Source: Oscillospiraceae bacterium
GTDB taxonomy: Bacteria > Bacillota > Clostridia > Oscillospirales > Oscillospiraceae
DNA length: 42,769 bases
Direction of reading: 5' to 3'
NCBI GenBank assembly: GCA_017403885.1
Contig: JAFRDM010000059.1
Coordinates: 1-42,769, forward strand
Every line of letters starts with the position of its first letter. Position 1 is the first letter of the stretch. The position numbers and the translations under genes were made by a program. Shown here piece by piece: positions 30,801-40,013 of this stretch. The notes under the pieces were generated by a model. The model ran no database searches, had not been told where the DNA came from, and worked only from the letters and a program-made list of their open reading frames with translations.

Positions 30801-31814
30801 ATGAACACAAGGCTGAAAAATCAACTGATCGTCTCCGGCATCGGCGCGCTGATCGTGCTGCTCATGGCGGTGTATCTCATCACCCGCAGCTATCCGCTCT
30901 ACGCCATCGTGCTCATCACGCTGGTCTGCTTTTACATCATCGGCGTGATGCTGTGGTTCTGGTCGCGCGTGTCCGACCCGATGGTCCATCTCACGGAGGT
31001 CGCCCGCCACATCGCCGAGGGCAGCTACGGCATCCAGGTGGAGAAGCTCAGCGACGACGAGGTCGGCGATCTCACCGACGCGCTCAACGAGATGTCCGAA
31101 AAGGTCGCCGTTGCGGAAAAGACGCGGACCGAGTTCATCTCGCAGGTCTCGCACGAGCTGCGCACGCCGCTCACGGCCATCGAAGGCTGGGCGGAGACGA
31201 TCGCCTATGACGAGGCCGTGCAGGGCGACTCGCTGCGCGGCATCCAGATCATCTCCAAGGAAGCCGAAAGGCTGACCGGCATGGTCTCGGAGATGCTGGA
31301 ATTCGCCCGCATTCAGGACGGGCGCTTCAATCTGCGCATCGAAAACATCGACATCGCCTCCGAACTCGAGGACGCCATCTTCACCTACGGCGAGCTGTTC
31401 AAGCAGGCCGGGATCGAGGTCAGCTACGACCAGCCCTCCATGCCCGTGCCCATGATCCCCGGCGACCCGGAGCGGCTCAAGCAGGTCTTTCTCAACCTGC
31501 TCGACAACGCCGCCAAGCACGGCGGCGACGGCAAACGGGTGGAGGTCTCCCTCGCCGTCGAGGGGCCGGCCGTGCTCATCCGCATACGCGACCACGGCCA
31601 CGGCATCCCCGCAAGCGAGCTGCCGCACGTGAAGGAAAAGTTTTACAAGGGCAGCTCGAAGAACCGCGGCACGGGCATCGGCCTGTCCGTCTGCGACGAG
31701 ATCGTCGCGCGCCACGGCGGCAAACTGATCATAGACAACGCGGAGGGCGGCGGCTGCCTCGTCACGATCTCGCTCCCGCTCCGCAGCAGAGAAAAGCATG
31801 AAAAGAAAAACTGA
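30801..31814 (+). CDS. Sensor histidine kinase (two TM helices, HAMP)
   Basis: A 337-residue membrane kinase that phosphorylates the upstream response regulator. Two hydrophobic helices (about residues 8-28 and 33-54) have almost no extracellular loop between them, so it is an intramembrane-sensing type. A HAMP domain (55-105) follows. The H-box SHELRTPLTAIEGW carries the phospho-His118. The ATPase domain has the N-box FLNLLDNAAKHG, the G1-box DHGHGIP and the G2-box GTGIGLSVC. The short sensor resembles kinases that respond to membrane or cell-envelope stress. It overlaps the DUF1385 gene by 17 bases. Confidence 0.95.
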   Translation: MNTRLKNQLIVSGIGALIVLLMAVYLITRSYPLYAIVLITLVCFYIIGVMLWFWSRVSDPMVHLTEVARHIAEGSYGIQVEKLSDDEVGDLTDALNEMSEKVAVAEKTRTEFISQVSHELRTPLTAIEGWAETIAYDEAVQGDSLRGIQIISKEAERLTGMVSEMLEFARIQDGRFNLRIENIDIASELEDAIFTYGELFKQAGIEVSYDQPSMPVPMIPGDPERLKQVFLNLLDNAAKHGGDGKRVEVSLAVEGPAVLIRIRDHGHGIPASELPHVKEKFYKGSSKNRGTGIGLSVCDEIVARHGGKLIIDNAEGGGCLVTISLPLRSREKHEKKN

Positions 31815-32745
31815 GGATTGTCCGTTCCGCACCAGCATCGGCGGACAGGCCCTGATCGAGGGCATTTTGATGCGCGGGCCGAAAAGGCAGGCCGTCGTCT
31901 GCCGCACGAAGGACGGGCTCGTCGAAAAAACGGAAGAACTCGAGCTGATCCGCGACAAGCACCATATCCTGGGCCTGCCCTTCATCCGCGGCGTCGTGAC
32001 GCTGTTCGACTCGCTTTTCAAGGGCATGGGCGCGCTGATGTATTCCGCCTCGCACGTACCGCTCGAGGAGCAGGGCGAGCCGGACAAGCTCGATCAATGG
32101 ATCGAGGCGCATTTCGAGGGCGAAACGGCGCAGAAGCTGATCATCGGCGTCGCCGTGGTGCTGGGCGTCGCGCTCTCGCTGTTCCTGTTCATCTTTCTGC
32201 CCGCTTTCCTTGTCGGGCTCATCCCCGCGCTGAAGCAGAGCTTCTTCGCGCGCAATCTCTCCGAGGGCGCGCTGAGGATCGTGATCCTTCTGGTCTATAT
32301 GCGCCTCATCTGCGGACTGAGCGACGTAAAGCGCCTCTTCGCCTACCACGGGGCCGAGCATAAAACGATCTTCTGCTACGAGCACGGCAAGCCTCTGAGC
32401 GTTGAAAACGTGCGGCCCGAGAGCCGCTTTCACCCACGCTGCGGCACCAGCTTCCTGTTGGTGGTGATCGTCGTGAGCATCCTGGTCAATTCCGTCGTGC
32501 GCCTGTCCAACAGCTTTGCGCGCATGGGCTGCCACCTGCTGCTGCTGCCCGTCGTGGTCGGCGTGAGCTACGAGATCAACCGCTGGTGCGGGCGGCATGA
32601 CAATTGGCTGTCCGCCGCGCTCTCCGCGCCCGGGAAATGGCTGCAGCACATGACCACCAACGAGCCCGACGACGGGATGATCGAATGCGCGATCCGCGCG
32701 CTCGAGCTCGTCATCCCGGAGGAAAAGGGCAGCGACGCATGGTAA
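31798..32745 (+). CDS. DUF1385 family membrane protein
   Basis: A 315-residue integral membrane protein of unknown function found across Firmicutes, usually close to prmC, prfA or rpmE. It opens with the family signature TSIGGQALIEGILMRGPK. About four hydrophobic helices lie between residues 115 and 260, and YHGAEHKTIFCYEHGKPLSV followed by CGTSFLLVV marks the core. The conserved His/Cys residues in these segments could bind metal, but this is an inference. The start overlaps the kinase gene by 17 bases and the protein leads into prmC, 10 bases downstream. Confidence 0.93.
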   Translation: MKRKTEDCPFRTSIGGQALIEGILMRGPKRQAVVCRTKDGLVEKTEELELIRDKHHILGLPFIRGVVTLFDSLFKGMGALMYSASHVPLEEQGEPDKLDQWIEAHFEGETAQKLIIGVAVVLGVALSLFLFIFLPAFLVGLIPALKQSFFARNLSEGALRIVILLVYMRLICGLSDVKRLFAYHGAEHKTIFCYEHGKPLSVENVRPESRFHPRCGTSFLLVVIVVSILVNSVVRLSNSFARMGCHLLLLPVVVGVSYEINRWCGRHDNWLSAALSAPGKWLQHMTTNEPDDGMIECAIRALELVIPEEKGSDAW

Positions 32746-32755
32746 GGAGCCAAAC

Positions 32756-33610
32756 ATGAAAACCTACAACGACATCTATATGCAGGCGAGGAACACGCTG
32801 CGCGACCACGGGATCGAGGGCTACACCCTCGAGGCGCGCCTGCTCGTGGCAACGGCCGCGGGCAAGACGACGCAGGAGCTTCTGCGCGACCTCTCTTTGT
32901 ATACCACTCCCGAGATGGCCGACCGGGTCGCCGATCTGACCGGGCGGCGCATCTCCGGCGAGCCGGTGGCCTATATCACCGGCGCATGGGAGTTTTACGG
33001 CCTGCCGATGATCATCACGCCCGACGTGCTGATCCCCCGCATGGACACCGAGCTGCTCGTCGACACCGCCAAGGAGCTTCTCAACGGCCGCAAGATGGAC
33101 GCGCGCGTGCTCGACCTGTGCTGCGGCAGCGGCTGCATCGCCTGCGCCGTGGGGCACGAGCTCCCCGCCGCGCGGATCGTGGCGGTGGATCTCAGCGCAA
33201 AGGCGCTGGAGGTGGCGCGCAGGAACATCGCGATCAACCGCCTGTCTTCCCGCGCGATCTGCATGCAGGCGGACGCGACGGCCTCTCCCCCGATGAGCAT
33301 GGGCCAATTCGACATGATCATCTCCAACCCCCCCTATGTGCGCAGCGCGGACATGCGCAGGCTCGACCGCTCGGTTCGCGACTTTGAACCCTCCTGGGCG
33401 CTCGACGGCGGCAAGGACGGGCTGAAATTCTATAAGTCCATCATCAAGTACTGGAAGGCGCTGCTCCGTCCGGGCGGCTACCTGCTTTTCGAGGTCGGCG
33501 AGGGCCAGGCCGAAAGCGTCAGGGAGATGCTGCTCGCGGGCGGCTTCCGCAGCGTGGGCTCAAAAACCGACACGCTCGGCGTCGAGCGCGTTATCGTCGG
33601 CAAGATGTAA
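32756..33610 (+). CDS. prmC: Peptide chain release factor N(5)-glutamine methyltransferase PrmC
   Basis: Methylates the glutamine of the GGQ motif in release factors RF1 and RF2, using SAM. The protein has 284 residues. The N-terminal helical part has [20 protein letters not shown]. The methyltransferase domain has [15 protein letters not shown] (SAM loop) and the catalytic NPPY in [29 protein letters not shown] and [13 protein letters not shown] follow. AAGGAG lies upstream. prfA (RF1), the common neighbour, is not present in this cluster; the next gene is recA. Confidence 0.96.
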   Translation: MKTYNDIYMQARNTLRDHGIEGYTLEARLLVATAAGKTTQELLRDLSLYTTPEMADRVADLTGRRISGEPVAYITGAWEFYGLPMIITPDVLIPRMDTELLVDTAKELLNGRKMDARVLDLCCGSGCIACAVGHELPAARIVAVDLSAKALEVARRNIAINRLSSRAICMQADATASPPMSMGQFDMIISNPPYVRSADMRRLDRSVRDFEPSWALDGGKDGLKFYKSIIKYWKALLRPGGYLLFEVGEGQAESVREMLLAGGFRSVGSKTDTLGVERVIVGKM

Positions 33611-33672
33611 AAAAGAACAATTTACTATACACAGGGCGGAGACATCTCTCCCCCGCGAGGAGGAACAGCATT

Positions 33673-34770
33673 ATGGCAGAGAAAAAGAAGACCGCGGCAG
33701 CGCCCGAGGTCAGCGACAGAAAGAAAGCGCTGGAGACCGCCATCGCCAAGATCGAAAAAGACTACGGCAAGGGCACGATCATGCGCCTGGGCGACGATAT
33801 CTCCGTCAACGTCGAGGCGCTGTCCACGGGCTCGCTCTCGCTGGACTTCGCGCTCGGCATCGGCGGCGTGCCCAAGGGACGCATCATCGAGATCTACGGA
33901 CCCGAGGCCTCCGGCAAGACGACCCTGGCGCTGCACATCGTCGCTTCCGCGCAGAAGAGCGGCGGCGACGCGGCCTATATCGACGTGGAGCACGCGCTCG
34001 AGCCCGCCTATGCCCGCGCCCTCGGCGTGGACATCGACAGCCTGCTGATCTCCCAGCCGGACACCGGCGAGCAGGCGCTAGACATCACCGAGTCGCTCGT
34101 GCGCTCCGGCGCGATCGACGTGATCGTCGTCGACTCGGTCGCCGCGCTGATCCCGCGCGCCGAGCTCGAGGGCGAGGTCGGCGACACGGTCGTCGGCATG
34201 CTGGCCCGCCTGATGTCGCAGGCGATGCGCCGTCTGGCCGGCGCGATCTCCAAGAACAACTGCACCGTGATCTTCATCAACCAGCTCCGCCAGAAGATCG
34301 GCGTGATGTACGGCAACCCCGAGACCACGCCCGGCGGCCTTGCGCTGAAGTACTACGCCTCCGTGCGCATCGACGTGCGCCGCATCGAAACGCTCAAGGC
34401 CAACGGCGAGATGATCGGCAACCGCACCCGCGCGAAGGTCGTCAAAAACAAGGTGGCCCCTCCCTTCCGCGAGGCGGAGTTCGACATCATGTACGGCGAG
34501 GGCATTTCGAGGATCAGCGAGATCATCGACCTGGCCGTGAAGCTGGAGCTGATCGAAAAGGGCGGCGCCTGGTTCACCGTCAACGGGCAGCGTCTGCAGG
34601 GCAAGGACGCCGTGAAGGAATATCTCACGGCCAATCCCGAGTACTGCGACCGTCTGGAGCAGGCGATCCGCGACAACTCCTTCAAGCTGCTCTCTCCGCA
34701 GGCGCAGAAGGCCGCCCGCGTCTCCGGGCGCGCCGTCGAGATCAGCGCTTCGGACTTTGACGAGGGCTGA
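33673..34770 (+). CDS. recA: Recombinase RecA
   Basis: RecA forms filaments on single-stranded DNA, drives strand exchange and triggers the SOS response. The 365-residue protein is full length. Landmarks are [20 protein letters not shown], the Walker A GPEASGKT, the Walker [14 protein letters not shown], the DNA-binding loop region [20 protein letters not shown] and [20 protein letters not shown], with an acidic C-terminus (ISASDFDEG). GAGGAGG lies just before the ATG. I looked for the Gram-positive LexA box (CGAAC-N4-GTTCG) in the 62-base gap upstream and did not find one, so SOS control is not evident here. recX follows 12 bases later. Confidence 0.99.
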   Translation: MAEKKKTAAAPEVSDRKKALETAIAKIEKDYGKGTIMRLGDDISVNVEALSTGSLSLDFALGIGGVPKGRIIEIYGPEASGKTTLALHIVASAQKSGGDAAYIDVEHALEPAYARALGVDIDSLLISQPDTGEQALDITESLVRSGAIDVIVVDSVAALIPRAELEGEVGDTVVGMLARLMSQAMRRLAGAISKNNCTVIFINQLRQKIGVMYGNPETTPGGLALKYYASVRIDVRRIETLKANGEMIGNRTRAKVVKNKVAPPFREAEFDIMYGEGISRISEIIDLAVKLELIEKGGAWFTVNGQRLQGKDAVKEYLTANPEYCDRLEQAIRDNSFKLLSPQAQKAARVSGRAVEISASDFDEG

Positions 34771-34782
34771 TAGGGCGCGGCC

Positions 34783-35394
34783 ATGGTCGTCACCGCCATC
34801 AAGCAAAGCTCCCCCGACCGCTTAACCGTGGAATTCGACGGCGGCGAAACGCTTGTCTCCACGCTGGGCGCCGTGACCGACGCGCGCCTGTATGTCGGAC
34901 TGGAGCTGGACGAGGAAGCCTTTGGGGAGCTCAAACGCAGCTCCTCAAAGGCTCTCGACCGTCAAAAGGCGCTTGAGATCCTCTCCCGCCGCCCCTATTC
35001 GCGCCGCGAGCTCAAAGACAAGCTGCTGCGCCGCGGCACGGACGAGCAGAGCGCCGAGGAATGCATCCAATGGCTGAGCGAGCGCGGCTTTCTCGACGAC
35101 GAAGAGTATGCCGGCGCGGTCGCGCGGCATTACGCCGCCAAGGGCTACGGCGCGGGAAGAGTAAAGACCGAGCTGCGCCGCCGCGGCATCGAGCGCGAGC
35201 TGAGCGACGAGACGCTCGCCGCGCTGCCGGAGAACACCGAAAAAATAGACGCCTATATCGCCCGCCGCCTGCGCGATCCCTCCGACCGCGACAGTGTGCG
35301 GAAGATCTCCGCCGCGCTGTTCCGGCGCGGCTATTCCTGGGATGAGATTCGCGCCGCGCTGCGGCGATTTGACACGGAGACTGAGGAAGACTGA
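34783..35394 (+). CDS. recX: Regulatory protein RecX
   Basis: RecX binds the RecA filament groove and moderates its activity. The 203-residue protein has an N-terminal extension of about 60 residues, then three tandem three-helix RecX repeats: KALEILSRRPYSRRELKDKL, CIQWLSERGFLDDEEYAGAV and VKTELRRRGIERELSDETLA. Its position directly after recA is the usual arrangement. The stop shares one base with the rimO start (TGATG), so the two are translationally coupled. Confidence 0.96.
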   Translation: MVVTAIKQSSPDRLTVEFDGGETLVSTLGAVTDARLYVGLELDEEAFGELKRSSSKALDRQKALEILSRRPYSRRELKDKLLRRGTDEQSAEECIQWLSERGFLDDEEYAGAVARHYAAKGYGAGRVKTELRRRGIERELSDETLAALPENTEKIDAYIARRLRDPSDRDSVRKISAALFRRGYSWDEIRAALRRFDTETEED

Positions 35395-36710
35395 TGGAAA
35401 AGACCTTTGCGATGATCTCGCTCGGCTGCGCCAAAAACCTGGTCAACAGCGAGCAGATGCTCTACCTGCTCAGCGAGGCGGGCTATACCTTGGTGCCTGA
35501 GGCCGAGGGCGCGGATTTCGCCGTGGTCAACACCTGCGGCTTCATCGACGCCGCCAAAAGCGAAGCCATTGACGCCGTATTGGAGCTGGCCGAGCTGAAA
35601 AAGGCCGGAAAGCTCGGCGCGCTGATCGTTACGGGCTGCCTCTCCGAGCGCTACCGTGATTCGATCCTGGACGAGCTGCCGGAGATCGACGCGGTCCTCG
35701 GCGTCGGCAGCTTCGGCGACATCGTCGAGGCGGCGGACGCGGTCATGGAGGGCCGCTCGCTCAGCCGCTTCGCCTCCTCCAGCGCCCCGGTGGACGAGAT
35801 CCCGCGCGTGGTATCCACCGGCCCGGCCTGGGCCTATCTGCGCATCGCCGAGGGCTGCGACAACTACTGCGCCTTCTGCGCGATCCCCTATATCCGCGGG
35901 CATTATCGCTCACGGGCGATGGAAAACATCGTTGAGGAGGCGCGCGAGCTCGCCGCGCACGGCGCGAAGGAGCTGATCGTGATCGCGCAGGACATCACGC
36001 GCTATGGCACGGACCTGTACGGCAGGCCGTGTCTCGCCGCCCTCTGCCGCGAGCTTTCAAAGATCGAGGGCGTCGAGTGGATCCGCCTGCACTATCTCTA
36101 TCCCGAGGCCTTCGACGACGAGCTGATCGACGAGATCGCCTCGAACGATAAGATCGTCAAGTACCTCGATATCCCGATCCAGCATATCAACGACGGCATC
36201 CTCAAGGCCATGCGCCGCCGCGGCACGGGCGGCGAGATCCGCGCGCTGTTTGCCAGGCTGCGCGCAAGGATCCCCGGTCTCGTGCTGCGCACCAGCCTGA
36301 TCACCGGTCTGCCCGGCGAGGGCGAGGCGGAATTTGAGGAGCTTTGTACATTTTTAAAAGAAGCGCGCATCGAGCGCGCGGGCGTCTTCCCCTTCTCTCC
36401 CGAGGAGGGCACGCCCGCCGCGCTGATGGAGCATCCCGACCCGCTGACGGCACAGCGCCGCGCCGAGCTCGTCATGGAGCTGCAGAGTGGGATCATGGAC
36501 GAATTCTGCGAAAGCCAGGTCGGGAAAACGCTGCGCGTCCTCTGTCAGGATTATGACGAGGACAGCGGCCTTCTCGTGGGCCGCTCATGGGCCGACTCGC
36601 CCGATATCGACGGGCTGGTCTTCTTCGAGGGCGGCTGCGCTCCCGGCGACATGACCGAGGTGCGGATCGAGCGCGCCGAGGACGGATTTCTCTACGGCAG
36701 GGAGGTTTGA
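35394..36710 (+). CDS. rimO: Ribosomal protein uS12 methylthiotransferase RimO
   Basis: Adds a methylthio group to Asp89 of ribosomal protein S12. It is a radical SAM enzyme with two [4Fe-4S] clusters. The 438-residue protein has the N-terminal (auxiliary) cluster cysteines in SLGCAKN, VNTCGF and VTGCLSERY. The radical SAM site is CDNYCAFC in RIAEGCDNYCAFCAIPYIRG. Substrate-site segments are VIAQDITRYGTDLY and RLHYLYPEAF. YLDIPIQHINDGILKAMRR and TSLITGLPGE come next. A C-terminal TRAM domain (about 370-438) completes it. MiaB, its relative, would have different segment composition; YLDIPIQH with MRR fits RimO. It leads into pgsA with a 3-base gap. Confidence 0.97.
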   Translation: MEKTFAMISLGCAKNLVNSEQMLYLLSEAGYTLVPEAEGADFAVVNTCGFIDAAKSEAIDAVLELAELKKAGKLGALIVTGCLSERYRDSILDELPEIDAVLGVGSFGDIVEAADAVMEGRSLSRFASSSAPVDEIPRVVSTGPAWAYLRIAEGCDNYCAFCAIPYIRGHYRSRAMENIVEEARELAAHGAKELIVIAQDITRYGTDLYGRPCLAALCRELSKIEGVEWIRLHYLYPEAFDDELIDEIASNDKIVKYLDIPIQHINDGILKAMRRRGTGGEIRALFARLRARIPGLVLRTSLITGLPGEGEAEFEELCTFLKEARIERAGVFPFSPEEGTPAALMEHPDPLTAQRRAELVMELQSGIMDEFCESQVGKTLRVLCQDYDEDSGLLVGRSWADSPDIDGLVFFEGGCAPGDMTEVRIERAEDGFLYGREV

Positions 36711-36713
36711 GCC

Positions 36714-37250
36714 ATGACGACTGCGAACAAGCTCACGATCTTCCGGGTCGTGCTCATCCCCGTTTTTCTCGTGCTCGCCTACACGGGACACATGCGCTGG
36801 GCGCTCGCGGTCTTCGTGATCGCCAGCCTTACCGACATGGCCGACGGCTATATCGCCCGGCATTACAACCAGATCACCGACTTCGGCAAGTTCATGGACC
36901 CGCTGGCCGACAAGGTGCTGGTCATGGCCGCGATGTGTTATTTCGTCGAGATCGGCCGGATGCCCGGCTGGGCGCTGGCGACCGTGCTGCTGCGCGAGTT
37001 CGCCGTGTCCGGCATGCGTCTCATCGCCGTCGAGCAGGGCCGCGTGATCGCCGCCGCCCGCTCCGGGAAGGTCAAAACCGCCGCGACGATGGTCTGCCTC
37101 TGTCTGATGCTGCTCATCGCTCCGCCGCGGCTCGAGGACTCCGCGCCCGATCTGATCGCTCAGTTTTCCACCCTTGTCATTCTTGTCACCACCCTCTGGT
37201 CCGGCGCCGAATACTTCTGGAAAAACCGCGACGTGTTCCGCAGCGCCTGA
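36714..37250 (+). CDS. pgsA: CDP-diacylglycerol--glycerol-3-phosphate 3-phosphatidyltransferase
   Basis: Makes phosphatidylglycerophosphate, the precursor of phosphatidylglycerol, at the inner membrane. The 178-residue protein has the CDP-alcohol phosphatidyltransferase signature in DMADGYIARHYNQITDFGKF followed by MDPLAD (D-x2-D-G-x2-A-R...G-x3-D-x3-D, all four Asp present). It has about four to five hydrophobic helices and the N-terminal MTTANKLTIFRVVLIPVF, which is typical. rimO-pgsA is a common Firmicute order (often followed by cinA-recA). Here recA precedes the pair instead, so the gene order is a rearranged form of the usual cluster. Confidence 0.95.
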   Translation: MTTANKLTIFRVVLIPVFLVLAYTGHMRWALAVFVIASLTDMADGYIARHYNQITDFGKFMDPLADKVLVMAAMCYFVEIGRMPGWALATVLLREFAVSGMRLIAVEQGRVIAAARSGKVKTAATMVCLCLMLLIAPPRLEDSAPDLIAQFSTLVILVTTLWSGAEYFWKNRDVFRSA

Positions 37251-37292
37251 CCGGAGTATTTCAATCCAATCCATAAAGGAGACACACATTAT

Positions 37293-38363
37293 ATGAACGA
37301 ACAGCGCGTTTCTTCCCCCGCCTCGTCCGCACGGGTAAGATGGATTGATATTCTCAAGGCTCTCGGTCTGCTTCTGGTCATGATGTACCATATCCATGAC
37401 ACATGGATATTCAACGCTTTTTTACGGACCTTCTTTATTTCCGTTTTCTTTTTCGCGGGCGGCCTTCTGTACCGGGAACGTGATATCCTCTACGATCTCA
37501 AGCGCAGAGCGCGCACCCTCGTCGTGCCGTATTTTGTATTCGGGGCCGTGATCTTCCTGTATTGGATCGTCATCGAGCGGCGCTTCCGCCCGGAGGTCAC
37601 CACGCCCGCGGAGGCCTTGAAGGGACTTGTGCTGGGAGAGTTCCGCTATCTCGGCTTCCATTCCCATCTCTGGTTCCTCCCCTGTTACTTTGTCTGCTGC
37701 GTTCTTTACAACTGTCTCAGAAAGCTGACCGGGAGACGTGTGACCACCGCTGTGGCCGCTGCTTTGACCCTGCTGTTCGTGCTCTCTCCCGTTTTCAAAT
37801 ACCGGATCCCCGATCTGCCCTGGGGGCTTGACCGCGTCTGCCAGTATATCCTCTTTTTTGACCTCGGCACGATGCAGCCGATCCGCCGCACGCTTTCCGG
37901 GCTCAGCCGCCGCTCTCCTCTGTTCTGTTTTCCGATCGGTCTGGGCGTTTTTGTTCTCGGTTATTTTCTGCACCGGCTCGTCGGCTCGGGCAGTATCTGG
38001 TGGTTCGTGTGCGGCGCCGTGGGAACGCTCGCCTGCGTCCTGCTCGCCATGGCGCTGGACCGCTTTGATCTCGCTGCCCGCTCGCTGGCGCGTCTGGGCT
38101 TCATGTCGATCGTCTTTCTGTGCCTGCACGGCCCCTGTTACCGCGTGCTGATCAAGCTGCTGGCCATGCTGCTCCGCCGCGGGACCGACGCCGTCCGCGC
38201 AAGCTTTCTTCTCAGTCTTCTTGTTCTTCTCGCAACGCTGCTCGTCTGCACGGTTTTCTACATGCTCATCGACCGCTATCTGCCCTGGGTGATCAAGGCG
38301 CAGCCCGTCAGGGCGGAAAAAGCCGCGGACGACCGTTCAGGCAAGCACGCCAAACACTCATAA
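37293..38363 (+). CDS. Integral membrane acyltransferase family protein
   Basis: A 356-residue polytopic protein with about ten hydrophobic helices. It opens with VRWIDILKALGLLLVMMYHI, in which the conserved R-x-x-x-I-D and the His of the YH/D-H motif match the acyltransferase-3 (OafA/fucose-4-O-acetylase-like) family. These enzymes acetylate cell-surface polysaccharides using a membrane-relayed acyl group. HSHLWFLPCYFVCCVLYN is the second family landmark. The C-terminal tail is hydrophilic (about residues 335-356). The ATG at 37293 follows AAAGGAGA. It is separated from pgsA by 42 bases and from cysS by 13, so it is embedded in the run. Its base composition is a little less GC-rich, and its use of TTT/CTT is higher than in neighbours, suggesting a later insertion in the cluster. 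Confidence 0.87.
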   Translation: MNEQRVSSPASSARVRWIDILKALGLLLVMMYHIHDTWIFNAFLRTFFISVFFFAGGLLYRERDILYDLKRRARTLVVPYFVFGAVIFLYWIVIERRFRPEVTTPAEALKGLVLGEFRYLGFHSHLWFLPCYFVCCVLYNCLRKLTGRRVTTAVAAALTLLFVLSPVFKYRIPDLPWGLDRVCQYILFFDLGTMQPIRRTLSGLSRRSPLFCFPIGLGVFVLGYFLHRLVGSGSIWWFVCGAVGTLACVLLAMALDRFDLAARSLARLGFMSIVFLCLHGPCYRVLIKLLAMLLRRGTDAVRASFLLSLLVLLATLLVCTVFYMLIDRYLPWVIKAQPVRAEKAADDRSGKHAKHS

Positions 38364-38376
38364 GGAGGAGCCTCCC

Positions 38377-39828
38377 ATGTATCTGTACAATTCCGCCACC
38401 CGCAAGAAAGAGCTTTTTGTTCCCAATCACCCCGACATCGTCAAGATGTACACCTGCGGACCGACCGTGTATCACTTCGCGCACATCGGCAACCTGCGCT
38501 CGTATATCATGGAGGATATCCTCGACCGCTATCTGCGCTATTCGGGCTATAATCTCAAGCGCGTGATGAACATCACGGACGTGGGGCATCTGACCTCCGA
38601 CGCCGACGAGGGCGAGGACAAGATGCTCAAGGGCGCCAAGCGCGAGCACAAGAGCGTCATGGAGATCGCGAAGTTCTACACCGACGCCTTCTTCTCCGAC
38701 TGTGCGAAGCTGAATATCCGCACGCCCGACGTGGTCGAGCCCGCGACGAACTGCATCGACGAGTATATCAAGATCATCTCGAAGCTGATGGACACCGGCT
38801 ACGCCTACTTCGCCGGCGGCAACGTCTACTTCGACACCTCCAAGCTCGAGCGCTACTTCATCTTCAACGACTTCAACGCCGAGGATCTTGACGTCGGCGT
38901 GCGCGAGGGCGTGGACGAGGACACGAACAAGCGCAACCGCAACGACTTTGTGCTGTGGTTTACCAAGTCCAAGTTCGAGGACCAGGCGCTGAAATGGGAT
39001 TCGCCCTGGGGCGTGGGCTATCCCGGCTGGCACATCGAGTGCAGCGGCATCTCGATGAAGCACCTCGGCGAGGATCTCGACATCCACTGCGGCGGCATCG
39101 ACAATGCCTTCCCGCACCACACCAATGAGATCGCGCAGAGCGAGTCCTACCTCGGCCACCACTGGTGCAATCTCTGGATGCACGTGCTGCACCTGAACAC
39201 CAACGACGGCAAGATGTCCAAGTCCAAGGGCGAGTTCCTCACGGTCTCGCTGCTCGAGCAAAAGGGCTACGATCCTCTCGCCTACCGCTTCTTCTGCCTG
39301 CAGAGCCACTACCGCAAGGCCCTGGTCTTCACCTGGGAGAACCTGGACAACGCGCAGTCGGCCTACAACAAGCTGATCGCGCGCATCGCCGCGCTGAAGC
39401 CCGACGACGGCGAACTGGACGAGGCGGCTTTCCTTGCCATGAAGGAAAAGTTCTGCAAGGCGCTCGACAGCGACCTGAACACCTCGCTCGCCGTGACGGC
39501 GCTCTACGACGTGCTGAAAGTCCCGACCAACGACTTCACCAAGCTCGCCGCGATCGCGGACTTTGACCGTGTGCTGAGCCTGAGCCTGATCGACAAGGCC
39601 GCGAAAAAGCGCGAGGAGCTGAAAAAGGAAAACCTTGCAGCCGGTGCGTTCACGATCCTCTCCGAGAGCGGCGAGTCCGACCCGGAGATCGAGGCGAAGA
39701 TCCGCGCCCGTCAGGACGCGAAGAAGGCCAAGAACTTCGCCGAAGCCGACCGCATCCGCGACGAGCTCAAAGCCGCCGGCATCGAGCTGACCGACATTCC
39801 CCACGGCGCGAAGTGGAAAAGGACCTGA
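38377..39828 (+). CDS. cysS: Cysteinyl-tRNA synthetase
   Basis: Class I synthetase that charges tRNA-Cys in the cytosol. The 483-residue protein is complete. The zinc-site cysteine and HIGH motif are in [16 protein letters not shown]; the HIECSG segment gives another Cys; and the His/Glu zinc ligands are in [14 protein letters not shown]. The KMSKS loop is [14 protein letters not shown]-terminal anticodon-binding helical domain follows, with [20 protein letters not shown] and the end [12 protein letters not shown] typical of CysS. GGAGG lies upstream of the ATG. It ends the 30035-39828 run with a strong terminator. Confidence 0.98.
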   Translation: MYLYNSATRKKELFVPNHPDIVKMYTCGPTVYHFAHIGNLRSYIMEDILDRYLRYSGYNLKRVMNITDVGHLTSDADEGEDKMLKGAKREHKSVMEIAKFYTDAFFSDCAKLNIRTPDVVEPATNCIDEYIKIISKLMDTGYAYFAGGNVYFDTSKLERYFIFNDFNAEDLDVGVREGVDEDTNKRNRNDFVLWFTKSKFEDQALKWDSPWGVGYPGWHIECSGISMKHLGEDLDIHCGGIDNAFPHHTNEIAQSESYLGHHWCNLWMHVLHLNTNDGKMSKSKGEFLTVSLLEQKGYDPLAYRFFCLQSHYRKALVFTWENLDNAQSAYNKLIARIAALKPDDGELDEAAFLAMKEKFCKALDSDLNTSLAVTALYDVLKVPTNDFTKLAAIADFDRVLSLSLIDKAAKKREELKKENLAAGAFTILSESGESDPEIEAKIRARQDAKKAKNFAEADRIRDELKAAGIELTDIPHGAKWKRT

Positions 39829-39847
39829 TTTTCACATTGACGCAGAA

Positions 39848-39880
39848 AAACAGAGCCGTTTTTACGGCTCTGTTTATTTT
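39848..39880 (+). terminator. Terminator after cysS
   Basis: A perfect 12-bp stem (39848-39859 with 39864-39875) with a TTTT loop, followed by ATTTTT. Confidence 0.9.
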
Positions 39881-39903
39881 TGTCTTTATTTTGTAAAAAT
39901 ATA

Positions 39904-39933
39904 TTGACTTTTTTATACATTTTTCTTTATAAT
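39904..39933 (+). promoter_or_regulatory. Strong promoter of the solenoid surface-protein gene
   Basis: TTGACT (39904-39909), 18-base spacer, TATAAT (39928-39933), in an AT-rich island. The leader to the ATG at 40014 is about 74 bases and shows no riboswitch-like fold. Confidence 0.8.
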
Positions 39934-40013
39934 GTATATATCTATCCCCGTCAGCAGGGAAAACGGAAGTTTTTTCTTCAGCCACATGGAATAACAAAAC
40001 GGAGGAATCAGGT

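Noticed and set aside
33611-33672. Possible LexA (SOS) box upstream of recA
   Set aside because: No CGAAC-N4-GTTCG-like site is present; GAACAATTTAC matches only one half.
39940-40013. Riboswitch or thermosensor in the leader of the solenoid gene
   Set aside because: Only a 3-bp hairpin (CCC/GGG) is visible and no known core sequence.
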